From positions 31,042 to 95,041 of IMG/VR virus record IMGVR_UViG_3300022752_000038: a stretch of DNA of 64,000 bases; one strand, given 5' to 3'. Below are positions 35,047 to 44,812 of this stretch, in pieces. A program made the translations under genes and the position numbers. The notes below the pieces were generated by a model, which made no database searches, was not told the DNA's origin, and saw nothing but the letters and a program-made list of their open reading frames with translations. The DNA comes from a virus. The stretch's first letter is position 1, and the number at the start of each line of letters is the position of its first letter.

Positions 35047-36501
35047 ATGCAACAGTTACAATTACCAAAGCTTAGGAAGATCGATCCTAACAAACCAAAG
35101 AAAAAGAAAATTTTATTGTTGTCAGATGACCTGCGTATGCATTCAGGTATCGCAACAATGTCACGTGAAATTGTCCTTAATACATGTAGCGAGTACGATT
35201 GGGTTCAATTAGGCGCAGCAATCAAACATCCGGATTACGGAAAGGTATTTGATATAAGTGCTGATGTAGCTAAAGAATCTGGAGTAGCTGACGCTAGCTG
35301 TAAAATTTATCCGTACAACGGATATGGCGATCCACAAATTCTACGTCAACTAATAGATATAGAGAAGCCCGATGCTATTCTGCATTTTACAGATCCTAGA
35401 TTTTGGGGATGGCTATATCAAATAGAACATGAGATCCGTCAACAGATTCCATTGATGTACTATAACATATGGGACGATCTTCCATATCCGTTTTGGAATG
35501 AGCCATTTTATGAGTCATGTGATTTGTTAATGAATATATCACGTCAAACGCAAAACATTGTAAAAAATGTAATACGTAAACATCCAAAGCAAGATTGGGC
35601 AGTACAATGGGTGCCACATGGTATCAATGAGCGATATTTCTTTCCTATAACGGAAGATATGCCAGTATGGAATGATTATGATAAATTTGTTACTGAGTTT
35701 AAAAAGGCGCATAATGCTGAATTTGTAATCTTTTGGAATAACAGAAACATACGTCGTAAACAGCCTGGCGATGTTATTTTAGCTTATAAGCGTTTTTGCG
35801 ACTCATTGCCAGCAGATCAATCTAGTAAATGTGTATTATTTATGCATACACAGATTGTAGACGAACATGGTACAGACCTAATGGCAGTTAAAAACACGGT
35901 ATGTCCTATGTATAAGATTGTATTTAGTGATAAACCAGTGCCAGCAAATATTATTAACTATTATTACAATATGGCTGATGTAACTGTAAACATCGCTAGT
36001 AATGAAGGATTTGGATTGTCTAGTGCAGAATCTATTATGGCAGGAACGCCTGTAGTAAATAATGTAACTGGTGGATTGCAAGATCATTGTAGATTTCAAA
36101 CCGAGGATGGTGAATGGATAGAATTTACGTCAGAGTTTCCTAGTAACCATAACGGCGATTATACGCAATGTGGCCAGTGGGCATATCCAGTATTTCCGAG
36201 TAATAGATCATTGCAAGGTTCACCATTAACTCCTTATATATTTGATGATCGCTGTAAATTTGAAGATGTAGCTGATGGCATTAAATATTGGTATGATATG
36301 AGCCGCGAACAACGTAAGAATGCAGGACGAATTGGACACGCATGGTTACGTAGTACAGAGTCAAATATGTCGGCTCGTAGAATGGGTAAACGATTTATCG
36401 AGTGTATGAATACGTGTTTCGAAAATTGGACACCTAGAAAAAAATATTCTTTTTATAAAGTTACAAAAACAACATATCCAGAACAAGTAGGAATTATATG
36501 A
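35047..36501 (+). CDS. GT-B glycosyltransferase (484 aa)
   Basis: The body is a GT4-like glycosyltransferase: KKILLLSDDLRMHSGIATMS near the start, WVPHGINERYF near 193, FWNNRNIRRKQPGD near 232 and NIASNEGFGLSSAESIMAG near 317 (the E-x-x-x-x-x-x-E donor pattern). The first residues MQQLQLPKLRKIDPNKPKKK carry the LPKL(K/R)K motif that recurs twice at the end of the next gene product. It is the first gene of the glycan island, under the ATATTTAT site. Confidence 0.75.
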   Translation: MQQLQLPKLRKIDPNKPKKKKILLLSDDLRMHSGIATMSREIVLNTCSEYDWVQLGAAIKHPDYGKVFDISADVAKESGVADASCKIYPYNGYGDPQILRQLIDIEKPDAILHFTDPRFWGWLYQIEHEIRQQIPLMYYNIWDDLPYPFWNEPFYESCDLLMNISRQTQNIVKNVIRKHPKQDWAVQWVPHGINERYFFPITEDMPVWNDYDKFVTEFKKAHNAEFVIFWNNRNIRRKQPGDVILAYKRFCDSLPADQSSKCVLFMHTQIVDEHGTDLMAVKNTVCPMYKIVFSDKPVPANIINYYYNMADVTVNIASNEGFGLSSAESIMAGTPVVNNVTGGLQDHCRFQTEDGEWIEFTSEFPSNHNGDYTQCGQWAYPVFPSNRSLQGSPLTPYIFDDRCKFEDVADGIKYWYDMSREQRKNAGRIGHAWLRSTESNMSARRMGKRFIECMNTCFENWTPRKKYSFYKVTKTTYPEQVGII

Positions 36502-37826
36502 AACCATTTATTGTAATACAAGGACCAGTAGCTACCAGATCTGGCTACGGTGAACATGCAAGAGATCTAGCATATAGCTTAATTCAATCAAACAAATACG
36601 ATGTAAAGATTGTATCATTGCCATGGGGAGCAACGCCTATGAATGCATTGGATTTAAATAATCCTAAACATAAAGCAATTTCAGATTGTATTGCTAGACA
36701 AAACATAACAGTACGTCCAGATGTATTTATTCAAATATCAATTCCTAACGAGTTTCAGCCAATGGGTAAATACAATATTGGAGTTACTGCAGGAATAGAA
36801 ACTGATACAGTATCGCCGCAGTTTTTGGAAGGCTGTAATCGTATGGATTTAATTATTACAACGTCAGATCATTCCAAACAAAGTTTTGAAATGACTAGTT
36901 ATGAAATGCGCGATAAAAATACTAATCAGGTTACAGGTACACTTAAACTAGAAAAGCCTGTTAAAGTATTGTTTGAAGGATTAGATCTAGATGTCTATAA
37001 AAAACACAAATATGATTACAATACAATATTGCCTGAGTTAAATGATATTAAAGAATCATTTTGCTATTTATTTGTAGGGCATTGGTTAAAAGGAGACTTT
37101 GGAGCCGATCGTAAAGATATCGGATCTTTAATTAAAACCTTCTGTGAAGCATTTAAAAACAAAGCCAAACAGAATCGTCCGGCACTTGTACTTAAAACAA
37201 GTCATGCAACATTTAGTATCATGGATAGAGATCATATCATGCAAAAGGTGGAACAATTGTTAGCTCCATATGGCATTGATGCTCCTAGTGTGTATTTGAT
37301 ACATGGGGATCTGAATGAAAATGAAATGAATGCTTTGTACAATCATCCCAAAATCAAAGCGTTAGTATCATTTACTCACGGAGAAGGATATGGCCGACCA
37401 TTACTAGAATTTACAGTAACTGAAAAGCCAGTTATAGCTCCAAATTGGTCTGGACAAGTTGATTTCCTTAAGCATGCAGTATTGTTACCAGGAGAAGTTA
37501 CTCAGGTACATCCGTCAGCAGCAGATGATTGGATCTTGCGAGAATCTAGGTGGTTTACTGTTAATTATGGTCATGCTGCAGCTGTCTTGCGTGACATGAT
37601 GGAAAATTATAAGAACTATACAGATAATGCCAAGCGGCAGTCATATTTAAGCAAGACACAATTTTCTATAAATCAAATGTCAGCAATGTTTTGTAATATA
37701 GTAGAGGAGTCGTTAAATACAATGCCTAAACAAGTACAATTGCAATTACCAAAACTAAAGAAAGTCGGAGAAACAACGGACGCTCCTAAAATTACATTAC
37801 CAAAATTAAAAAAGGTTGAAGCATGA
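36498..37826 (+). CDS. GT-B glycosyltransferase with LPKLKK tail repeats (442 aa)
   Basis: It overlaps the previous stop (ATGA). GT4-like features: GPVATRSGYGEHARDLAYSL near the start and SFTHGEGYGRPLLEFTVTEK near 295. The tail carries two LPKLKKV copies, QLQLPKLKKVGE and ITLPKLKKVEA, which match the start of the upstream enzyme. The pair is likely to form a complex or to dock on the same partner. Acceptor unknown. Confidence 0.75.
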   Translation: MKPFIVIQGPVATRSGYGEHARDLAYSLIQSNKYDVKIVSLPWGATPMNALDLNNPKHKAISDCIARQNITVRPDVFIQISIPNEFQPMGKYNIGVTAGIETDTVSPQFLEGCNRMDLIITTSDHSKQSFEMTSYEMRDKNTNQVTGTLKLEKPVKVLFEGLDLDVYKKHKYDYNTILPELNDIKESFCYLFVGHWLKGDFGADRKDIGSLIKTFCEAFKNKAKQNRPALVLKTSHATFSIMDRDHIMQKVEQLLAPYGIDAPSVYLIHGDLNENEMNALYNHPKIKALVSFTHGEGYGRPLLEFTVTEKPVIAPNWSGQVDFLKHAVLLPGEVTQVHPSAADDWILRESRWFTVNYGHAAAVLRDMMENYKNYTDNAKRQSYLSKTQFSINQMSAMFCNIVEESLNTMPKQVQLQLPKLKKVGETTDAPKITLPKLKKVEA

Positions 37827-38326
37827 AATTAGAATACGATAGCATATCGCCGATCACAAAAAACTTATGTGTATTGTCTGAGCCAGATGACACTACGGGC
37901 GTTATGAGTTACATGTGTATGGAATCTGGATATGTCACAACAGACCAATTGATTGAAGGTTCTCAACAAATCGAAGAGTTCGAAAAGGGCATTACAACAT
38001 TGATGCGACAAATTAAATTTACAGATCCTGAAACTAAATTAGTTTGGTATCCTGCTTTTTTAAGATCTCCATATGCCATGTTGTTTTGTACCGGCACCAA
38101 TGAGCATGACATGTTATGGCAAGTAGCTAAAGTAGTAGATCTGCCCAAAGAATTGCGTGCACAAGTACCTGGTAAAGAAGGGGAATATTATACATCGATG
38201 ATTGATACGGCAAATGCTACGTCATATGATAAGGCTTTGTTCGAAAATGCGCTCGATTTATTTTATGAGATTATTTTTAAAGAGACACAAACAGACCCAA
38301 TTGAATTGAATCAAGATGAAAATTAG
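37823..38326 (+). CDS. Unknown conserved protein in the glycan island (167 aa)
   Basis: It starts by ATGA overlap. Visible blocks are PDDTTGVMSYMCMESGYVTT and VWYPAFLRSPYAMLFCTG; I do not recognise the family. The C-terminus is acidic. It lies between glycosyltransferases and may be unrelated to glycan synthesis. The last 11 bases overlap the next gene. Confidence 0.5.
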   Translation: MKLEYDSISPITKNLCVLSEPDDTTGVMSYMCMESGYVTTDQLIEGSQQIEEFEKGITTLMRQIKFTDPETKLVWYPAFLRSPYAMLFCTGTNEHDMLWQVAKVVDLPKELRAQVPGKEGEYYTSMIDTANATSYDKALFENALDLFYEIIFKETQTDPIELNQDEN

Positions 38327-38939
38327 TTACGCAGTTACAGTTTGTAATGAATTGGAAGAAATCAAACGTCTAATTAGTTTTCTCCATCAACACAAACGCC
38401 CTGAAGATGAAATTTGTGTTTTATTAGATAAACCAAAAGCCCCCCCAGAGTTATTATACCAATTAAGTGTATATTCTTCTGAAGGTTTTATTGTCTTAAC
38501 AGAAAGTGAATTTAAAGGACATTTTGCTGATTGGAAAAATCAATTAATGGATATGTGTTCTGGTGATTACATCTTCCAAATTGACGCTGATGAAATTCCT
38601 CATATTAATCTAATTGAAAACTTACCTGCGTTACTACGAGACAACCAAGCAGCTGACATGATCAGAGTACCTAGAGTAAATACTGTAGAAGGTTTAACTC
38701 AAGCACATATAGCAAAGTGGGGATGGAATGTAAATGAAAAAGGATGGGTAAATTGGGCTGATTGGCAAACGAGGATCTATAAGAATAACGGAATTGTTAA
38801 ATGGAAGAATAAAGTTCATGAAGTACTAGAAGGATTTAATATCCACGGCATGCTTCCAATGGAAGAAGAATGGGCTTTATATCATCCAAAAACAATAGAA
38901 CGCCAGGAACGTCAAAATAATTATTACAATACTTTATGA
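38316..38939 (+). CDS. GT2-family glycosyltransferase (207 aa)
   Basis: GT-A features: ISYAVTVCNELEEIKRLISF, DEICVLLDKPKAPP, HFADWKNQLMDMCSGDYIFQ and the D-x-D-like IDADEIPH near residue 91. This short enzyme class is often linked to polysaccharide or protein glycosylation. A run of seven C at 38440-38446 sits inside the coding sequence, a possible slippage site. Confidence 0.75.
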   Translation: MKISYAVTVCNELEEIKRLISFLHQHKRPEDEICVLLDKPKAPPELLYQLSVYSSEGFIVLTESEFKGHFADWKNQLMDMCSGDYIFQIDADEIPHINLIENLPALLRDNQAADMIRVPRVNTVEGLTQAHIAKWGWNVNEKGWVNWADWQTRIYKNNGIVKWKNKVHEVLEGFNIHGMLPMEEEWALYHPKTIERQERQNNYYNTL

Positions 38940-39664
38940 AAAATGTAGTTATATTTCAAGACTGGGTTCAAGGGAAAACATATGGGCATGAATGGCAGCA
39001 AGATGAATTATTTTCATATTTTAGAGCACAGATTGATAATAGTTTAAGATTGGGCTGGAATCCTAAAGATATTGTTATATGTACTAACTTAGATTTTAAA
39101 TATAAAGATGTTACGATTATACAATTAAATGACATATGCCAGTACAATAAATATTTTAATAAACAATACGGTATCGCCGAAATATTACGACGTGAGTTAA
39201 TCACAGAACCGTTCTGGTTTCATGACTTTGACGATTGGCAGTTAAACGCATTCGAGTTTCCAGGCTTCACTGGCGATATTGGCGTATGTAGATATATAGA
39301 TGATTCGCAATGGAATACAGGATCTGTATTTGTCAAACCTTCAAGTATTGATATATGGGAACTAATTGTTGACTTCATGAAAATAAATGACGGGCATCCG
39401 GATTTATTGCAATCAGGAGATGAAAATATTTTTAATTTTATATATCAACAATATCCTTCAATACAACATAGATTTTGTTTATTAAATAATCAATATAATG
39501 TTGGATGTACACAATTCGACTATAGATATAAATCATCTAACTTGCCAGTGTATGTAGGAGCGTTTAAACCTAATGATATAAGTAATTATAAGAAGTTTTA
39601 TAGTCAAAATTTAATTGACAGTGAACTACATAATATATTTAAAGAACATGGATTATTATCTTAA
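38936..39664 (+). CDS. Probable GT-A glycosyltransferase-like protein (242 aa)
   Basis: The D-D-rich FWFHDFDDWQLNAFE near residue 93 resembles a nucleotide-sugar binding D-x-D, and WNTGSVFVKPSS near 122 resembles the acceptor side of GT-A folds. Family not certain. It overlaps the previous gene by four bases (ATGA). Confidence 0.5.
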   Translation: MKNVVIFQDWVQGKTYGHEWQQDELFSYFRAQIDNSLRLGWNPKDIVICTNLDFKYKDVTIIQLNDICQYNKYFNKQYGIAEILRRELITEPFWFHDFDDWQLNAFEFPGFTGDIGVCRYIDDSQWNTGSVFVKPSSIDIWELIVDFMKINDGHPDLLQSGDENIFNFIYQQYPSIQHRFCLLNNQYNVGCTQFDYRYKSSNLPVYVGAFKPNDISNYKKFYSQNLIDSELHNIFKEHGLLS

Positions 39665-39701
39665 ATTTATTAAGATAAATTGAAAATAGTTTATATATTG
39701 C

Positions 39702-39709
39702 TATAAATA
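39702..39709 (+). promoter_or_regulatory. TATAAATA motif, T4-late-like, + strand
   Basis: CTATAAATAAAA lies nine bases before ATG 39719 and is an exact T4 late promoter octamer on the coding strand. A TATATT box lies upstream as well (39694-39699). It is the only clear + strand copy noticed. Confidence 0.35.
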
Positions 39710-39718
39710 AAAAATACT

Positions 39719-40147
39719 ATGAGAATAACTAATATTGACACTTTAAGTGCATACTTAGACAGACTTATTACAGAAAATATTAAATTATATTTTTTTAAGA
39801 AAGATGGTTTAGCTGATAAAGTAGAGCATCAATTAATAATAGTTTCTGAAATTAAGAAAAAAATATCTGAATTAATGTATGAAGTTGTTACTAACAGCTC
39901 ATATGAGTATGTGGAAGAATATCGTACTTTTAATGAAGATTCAATTATTGAAGAATTAGAAGAATTAATACAAAATGATATTAATATTGGAGAAGCTGAT
40001 AGAGCTAGACTAGAAGAAACAACAAAAGATATTCCTAATGTGGATCGTATGATTGTAAATGAAAAGCGATTACGTAAGGCTAATGAAGGTCGGGCTAGAA
40101 ATAAAAACAAAATCGATGATTTATTTAAAACGGCATTTAAAAAATGA
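39719..40147 (+). CDS. Unknown helical protein (142 aa)
   Basis: Mostly helical and charged (MRITNIDTLSAYLDRLI, then EEYRTFNEDSIIEELEEL and IGEADRARLEE). Similar small proteins occur among glycosyltransferase genes of T4-like phages, as I recall, but no function is known. The four-base overlap with the following epimerase ties it to the island. Confidence 0.5.
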   Translation: MRITNIDTLSAYLDRLITENIKLYFFKKDGLADKVEHQLIIVSEIKKKISELMYEVVTNSSYEYVEEYRTFNEDSIIEELEELIQNDINIGEADRARLEETTKDIPNVDRMIVNEKRLRKANEGRARNKNKIDDLFKTAFKK

Positions 40148-41157
40148 GTCTGAATAAAACAATATTGATTACAGGTGTAGCTGGCCTGTTAGGAAGTAGA
40201 TTAGCTGATTGGCTTATAGAGAATAAGCCCGAGTATCGAATTGTCGGTATAGATGATTTAAGCGGCGGATATATAGACAACGTACATGTAAATGTAGCAT
40301 TTAATCATATTAATATAGCAACAAACGTATCATTACTTAGCGAGTTGTTCCAACGTGAAAAGCCTGAATATGTATATCATATGGCAGCCTATGCCGCCGA
40401 AGGATTATCTCCGTTTATTAGAAACTATAATTATCAAAATAATTTGTTAGCTACCGCGAACATTGTTAATGAATGTATCAAACACGATGTTAAGCGATTA
40501 GTATTTACATCTACAATGGCAGTATACGGCCATGGCGAAGGTGGAGTATTTGATGAACTACAGATGCCTAAACCAATTGACCCATATGGAGTTGCTAAGT
40601 ATGGTTGTGAAATGGATATACAAATTGCCGGAGAACAACATGGATTAGATTGGTGTATCATACGTCCGCATAATGTATATGGAGCTAAACAAAACATATG
40701 GGATAAATATAGAAATGTATTGGGTATATGGATGTATTATCATATACATGGGCAGCCTATAACAATATACGGCGATGGTACTCAAAAGCGTGCATTTTCA
40801 TATATCGATGATTCATTAGAGCCATTATTTAATGCATGTATTGAAGCAAAGGCATCTAAACAAATTATTAACCTCGGAGGCATTAAAGAATATAGTATTA
40901 ACGAGGCAGCTAATATATTATCAGATATATTAGGTGGCGCTAATAAAGTTTATTTAGAAAAACGTCATGAAGTACATACAGCCGTACCTACATTTCAAAA
41001 GTCGATTGATATATTAGGATTCGAACATCATACAGATCTTAAACAAGGATTATCTAAAATGTGGGAATGGGCACGACAACAGCCGAAACGTGATCGATTC
41101 ATATGGCCTGAATATGAAATAGAAAAAGGAATTTATAATTTTTGGAGTAAAAAATGA
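40144..41157 (+). CDS. NAD-dependent sugar epimerase/dehydratase, GalE-like (337 aa)
   Basis: The extended SDR signature is complete: TGVAGLLGSRLADWLI (NAD-binding G-x-x-G-x-x-G), MAAYAAEG, TSTMAVYG, and the catalytic Y-x3-K in YGVAKYGCE near residue 150. It probably interconverts UDP-sugars for the glycosyltransferases. It overlaps neighbours on both sides by four bases. Confidence 0.85.
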   Translation: MSLNKTILITGVAGLLGSRLADWLIENKPEYRIVGIDDLSGGYIDNVHVNVAFNHINIATNVSLLSELFQREKPEYVYHMAAYAAEGLSPFIRNYNYQNNLLATANIVNECIKHDVKRLVFTSTMAVYGHGEGGVFDELQMPKPIDPYGVAKYGCEMDIQIAGEQHGLDWCIIRPHNVYGAKQNIWDKYRNVLGIWMYYHIHGQPITIYGDGTQKRAFSYIDDSLEPLFNACIEAKASKQIINLGGIKEYSINEAANILSDILGGANKVYLEKRHEVHTAVPTFQKSIDILGFEHHTDLKQGLSKMWEWARQQPKRDRFIWPEYEIEKGIYNFWSKK

Positions 41158-41741
41158 ATATAGAAGAAGTAGTAGATAGAGCCTTTAGTTTATATATGCC
41201 ACAGGAACGTGATGAGATTGTGCAATTAGCTAAGTTTGTTTATGAGTTACAACCTAAGGTTATAGTTGAAATAGGAACAAAGTTTGGTGGCACGTTTATG
41301 ATATGGAATGAAATAGCTCCCGGAATTAAAATAAGCGTTGATTTAGTTGAAGGTATACATGGCGGAGTATCTAGATCAGATACAGATGCGCGTAATGCTA
41401 GATTCAAAGAGTTGTATAATGATTCGTGTATTTTTATTGAAGGCGACTCGCATGATAAATCTACATATGATTTACTAGTTAAGACTTTAGGCGGTAAGAC
41501 AATTGATTTTCTATTTATCGATGGCGATCATACATATGAAGGTGTGAAAGAAGATTACGAAACATATTCTACATTGGTTAGACAATCTGGATATATTGGA
41601 TTTCATGATATTAATGATACGCAACGCCATAGAGATCGTAATGTGTATGTAGGTAAGTTATGGAATGAGTTAGTCGGGGAAAAAACTGAATTTAATGTTA
41701 ATGCTGATTGGGCAGGTATAGGAGTAATTAAAAAAGGTTAA
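41154..41741 (+). CDS. SAM-dependent methyltransferase, class I (195 aa)
   Basis: The Rossmann methyltransferase signature VIVEIGTKFGGTFMIW near residue 37 and FLFIDGDHTYEGVKEDY near 118 fit the Methyltransf_24 group, enzymes often found in sugar modification gene sets. It may O-methylate a glycan. The start overlaps the epimerase by four bases. Confidence 0.72.
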   Translation: MNIEEVVDRAFSLYMPQERDEIVQLAKFVYELQPKVIVEIGTKFGGTFMIWNEIAPGIKISVDLVEGIHGGVSRSDTDARNARFKELYNDSCIFIEGDSHDKSTYDLLVKTLGGKTIDFLFIDGDHTYEGVKEDYETYSTLVRQSGYIGFHDINDTQRHRDRNVYVGKLWNELVGEKTEFNVNADWAGIGVIKKG

Positions 41742-41742
41742 T

Positions 41743-42636
41743 ATGTCTAAACGTATTGTAATTATACCAAATTTCGGAGAATCACATTTAATTAAATGCC
41801 AGATACCAAATTTAGTATCGACATTGAATCCGGATATTGTAATCTATAACGAAGGCGTATTTCCGACAGGGCCGGAAAGTCGTACATTAATCGATTCGGA
41901 GTTTAGAAAAAAATATTGTTATAAAGATACTAATTTAGCATGGGATACATTAGAAACACAACAATTAATACGACAGGCTCAATTAGATTATACGAATATA
42001 CAATGGATACATAACGAAATGACATTTCCTATAGGCATGAAAGCTTCAGATGCCTATACATATGCAGTTTCCAATTGGGATGAATTAGGTATTAATGTAG
42101 AGTATGGGGATTATATTTTTCCATATGAGCCTGATATTTTTCATATGGAAACTATGGGCGACGGAATTTCTTCGTTATTAGAACAGTTACAACCAAACGA
42201 AGGGTTTACTAGTATATGGTTAGATTTTTTAGAAACTCAGTATTATATAGAAGCTTGTAATAATCCATTAAATGGACATGTAAAACGTAGGAAAATTGCA
42301 TTACGATTCGGCGATATAGATTTTTATCGACATGTTGTAAGCCAATTCGAATCGCAACGATATAACATGTTACATGAAAGTGATTTAGTTACATATCATT
42401 ACAATTGGTTTAGATTTGACAAAAATAAAGAGTTGCGTTACGATCAAATAGTGAGAAGCTCTGAATATTGGGACGCGTTCGAACAAGGATTATCTAAAAT
42501 AAAATATAATTCAGTGCATAATATACAGGAAGATGTGTTATTACGACCTTCACGTGATAATATAACTAGAATGGCATCATATATTAATATCGATCACCCA
42601 GCGGCTATAAAATCGCATACAAATTTTATTAAATAA
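41743..42636 (+). CDS. Unknown protein in the glycan island, possible glycosyltransferase (297 aa)
   Basis: It begins KRIVIIPNFGESHLIKCQIP and later has YGDYIFPYEPDIFHMETM; the length and context suggest a GT-A-like fold, but no D-x-D motif is convincing. No clear family is recognised. Confidence 0.45.
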   Translation: MSKRIVIIPNFGESHLIKCQIPNLVSTLNPDIVIYNEGVFPTGPESRTLIDSEFRKKYCYKDTNLAWDTLETQQLIRQAQLDYTNIQWIHNEMTFPIGMKASDAYTYAVSNWDELGINVEYGDYIFPYEPDIFHMETMGDGISSLLEQLQPNEGFTSIWLDFLETQYYIEACNNPLNGHVKRRKIALRFGDIDFYRHVVSQFESQRYNMLHESDLVTYHYNWFRFDKNKELRYDQIVRSSEYWDAFEQGLSKIKYNSVHNIQEDVLLRPSRDNITRMASYINIDHPAAIKSHTNFIK

Positions 42637-42644
42637 AGAAATAC

Positions 42645-43226
42645 ATGAAATACATATTTTTATTTTTTGGGGCACATGACGGCCGCGTTGTTAGTCAGTT
42701 AGATAAACTTACTATTGACAAAGTTTACGGAGAAGCTACCCATTGGGATGAAATACATTTATTTGAACCGCAGACAGAGCACGAATCAACATTAAAAACT
42801 TTAGCATTAAATGATAAAAGAATTAACTACCATAAATGTGCAGTTAGTACAGAAAATAAGGCCGGTACTCTATATGTAAAAGGCGATTTTGGTTATTGTA
42901 GTAGTACAATCGATCAATATAAGCATGCCGGCCATCTTCATTTTACAGAAACTGTACAAATTATTGATATTGTAGACTGGATTACAAAAAATACCTCTGC
43001 ACAAGACTATGTATGTATTGATATGGATATAGAATGTGAAGAATATAACATTTTACCTTATATTATTGATTCAGATATTATGGATAGAATTAAATTTATT
43101 AGTGTAGAATTTCATGAAGGTAAATCTCATTATTGGTCACAAGAAGGATACGATAGACAGGTACGATTATTTACTTACCAACGATTAGGAAATAAATTTA
43201 TAGATCATGATACGTATTACGCGTAA
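42645..43226 (+). CDS. FkbM-type methyltransferase (193 aa)
   Basis: LFFGAHDGRVVSQ is the SAM-binding loop, HLFEPQTEHE, and DYVCIDMDIECEEYNIL near 125 match the FkbM group. Such enzymes methylate sugars. It is preceded by eight bases after the upstream stop. Confidence 0.72.
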   Translation: MKYIFLFFGAHDGRVVSQLDKLTIDKVYGEATHWDEIHLFEPQTEHESTLKTLALNDKRINYHKCAVSTENKAGTLYVKGDFGYCSSTIDQYKHAGHLHFTETVQIIDIVDWITKNTSAQDYVCIDMDIECEEYNILPYIIDSDIMDRIKFISVEFHEGKSHYWSQEGYDRQVRLFTYQRLGNKFIDHDTYYA

Positions 43227-43252
43227 ATTTTAATTATGTGGAAAATTTAGAT

Positions 43253-44026
43253 ATGGAAAATAACAAGCCGATAAAAGTTTTATTTTTAGTCATGTACTCT
43301 GGAGAAGGAGATTATGATAAATGTATCGAATCTGCTAAAAATCAGATTGGTATAGAACCGTATTTTTACGAGGTGAGACACCAGCCGTTAATGAATGCTC
43401 ATTATGAAATATATTCTTATTGGAATGAACATAGAGATGAGTATGATATGTTCGTAAAATTAGATGCCGATTTTGTTTTATACAATGATACAAAGATTAT
43501 TGACGTATATAACGCTATGAGTAAAACAAATTTAGCAATACTATGTGTATGGGCTGATGATTTTTTACGTAAACGTCTAATTCCCGGAATGGTTTTTGGT
43601 AATAAGCATTGTACATTTAACGTTAATAATGTAATTAACGGCGAAAAGGCAGTCTATGACACAGGCATGTATGTCATTGAAGACGGATATCGTTTTGACG
43701 ATACTTCTATAGCCCAAAGTTTAGCTCCATCGGCATTGCACGGTCATTATTCATATCCTATACAATTATTTGCGCAAGGTGTTAAACGTAGATTACGTAG
43801 AGGGGGTCAGTGGGATATATATCAAATAGTGCAGCATGAATTTAATAATAATCCGGATAAATTAAGATTTATGTTTTTAATCGGCTGGGCTTTAGCTGAA
43901 AATGTATTATCTAACGACTATAACTACACGGATAAGAAATTTAATGAATATTTTACCAAAGTTAATGAGTTAGTTAATACAACAGACCATGGGTATAAAG
44001 TTTCCAATATACTTAATAATCTATAG
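43253..44026 (+). CDS. GT-A type glycosyltransferase-like protein (257 aa)
   Basis: ATG 43253 is chosen over GTG 43238, which would add five residues. The N-terminus IKVLFLVMYSGEGDYDKCIE and the MFVKLDADFVLYNDT block with its D-x-D near 73 match GT-A folds. The C-terminal part is less clear. It ends before a leaderless promoter-like site. Confidence 0.6.
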   Translation: MENNKPIKVLFLVMYSGEGDYDKCIESAKNQIGIEPYFYEVRHQPLMNAHYEIYSYWNEHRDEYDMFVKLDADFVLYNDTKIIDVYNAMSKTNLAILCVWADDFLRKRLIPGMVFGNKHCTFNVNNVINGEKAVYDTGMYVIEDGYRFDDTSIAQSLAPSALHGHYSYPIQLFAQGVKRRLRRGGQWDIYQIVQHEFNNNPDKLRFMFLIGWALAENVLSNDYNYTDKKFNEYFTKVNELVNTTDHGYKVSNILNNL

Positions 44027-44033
44027 TTAACGG

Positions 44034-44062
44034 TTGTTTTTTAATAGAAAAGTTATTATATT
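44034..44062 (+). promoter_or_regulatory. Promoter inside the glycan island
   Basis: TTGTTTTTTAA followed by TATATT (44057-44062), ending six bases before ATG 44069, the same geometry as the leaderless sites. The upstream element is weak. Confidence 0.45.
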
Positions 44063-44068
44063 AACCAT

Positions 44069-44812
44069 ATGAAAAAGAATGTAGTATTTTTTACTGTGAT
44101 GGATCAGGCTCCGGATAATATGGAGTATAAACAATGGTGTTTCGAAAGTTGGAATTATTGGGCTAAAAAGCATAATGTAGAAATATTTGTACTAGATACA
44201 CCATTATACGATAAAGCTTTAATGAAGCCTACTTGGCAGCGTTGGCACGTTTTAGAGATTCTAGAAGCTAACGATATTAATTATGATCAAGTAGCATTAG
44301 TCGATGCTGATACATTAATTCATCCAGACGCTCCTAATTTCTTTGAGTCGACTGATCACGAATTCTCGGCAGTTCAGGATGATATAATGGTAGAATGGGT
44401 ACATAATAGTATTGAAGGATATAAAGATTTCTTTACCGATACTAATATTGATTGGACTACATATTTCAATTGTGGATTTGTAGTTATTAACGAAAAACAT
44501 AAAGCTCTATGTAAACAAATTACTGAATTTTATTATGCTAACTTAGAAGAACTTCGTAATAGGCAGCATAATACAGTAAAGAAAGGTTCAGATCAGACTC
44601 CTGTTAATTATATGGCAAATGCATTTGGTAAAGTTAATTTGTTAAATAAGAAATGGAATTTTACTCATCTTCATTTAAGAGGAGTGCTTAATCAAATGCT
44701 ACCTAAAGTCGGATATATATATCACTTTAATGGATTTGATAAAACTCAAAGAGATTCGATAATGAATCAATGTTGGACTTTATTAAAACAATATTCTAAT
44801 GTACAAAACTAA
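44069..44812 (+). CDS. GT-A glycosyltransferase (247 aa)
   Basis: VVFFTVMDQAPDNMEYKQW at the start, QVALVDADTLIHPDAPNFF with a clear D-x-D near 77, and FNCGFVVINEKHKAL near 133 match nucleotide-sugar transferases of the GT-A fold. It overlaps the next gene by 14 bases. It starts at a predicted leaderless transcript. Confidence 0.72.
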   Translation: MKKNVVFFTVMDQAPDNMEYKQWCFESWNYWAKKHNVEIFVLDTPLYDKALMKPTWQRWHVLEILEANDINYDQVALVDADTLIHPDAPNFFESTDHEFSAVQDDIMVEWVHNSIEGYKDFFTDTNIDWTTYFNCGFVVINEKHKALCKQITEFYYANLEELRNRQHNTVKKGSDQTPVNYMANAFGKVNLLNKKWNFTHLHLRGVLNQMLPKVGYIYHFNGFDKTQRDSIMNQCWTLLKQYSNVQN

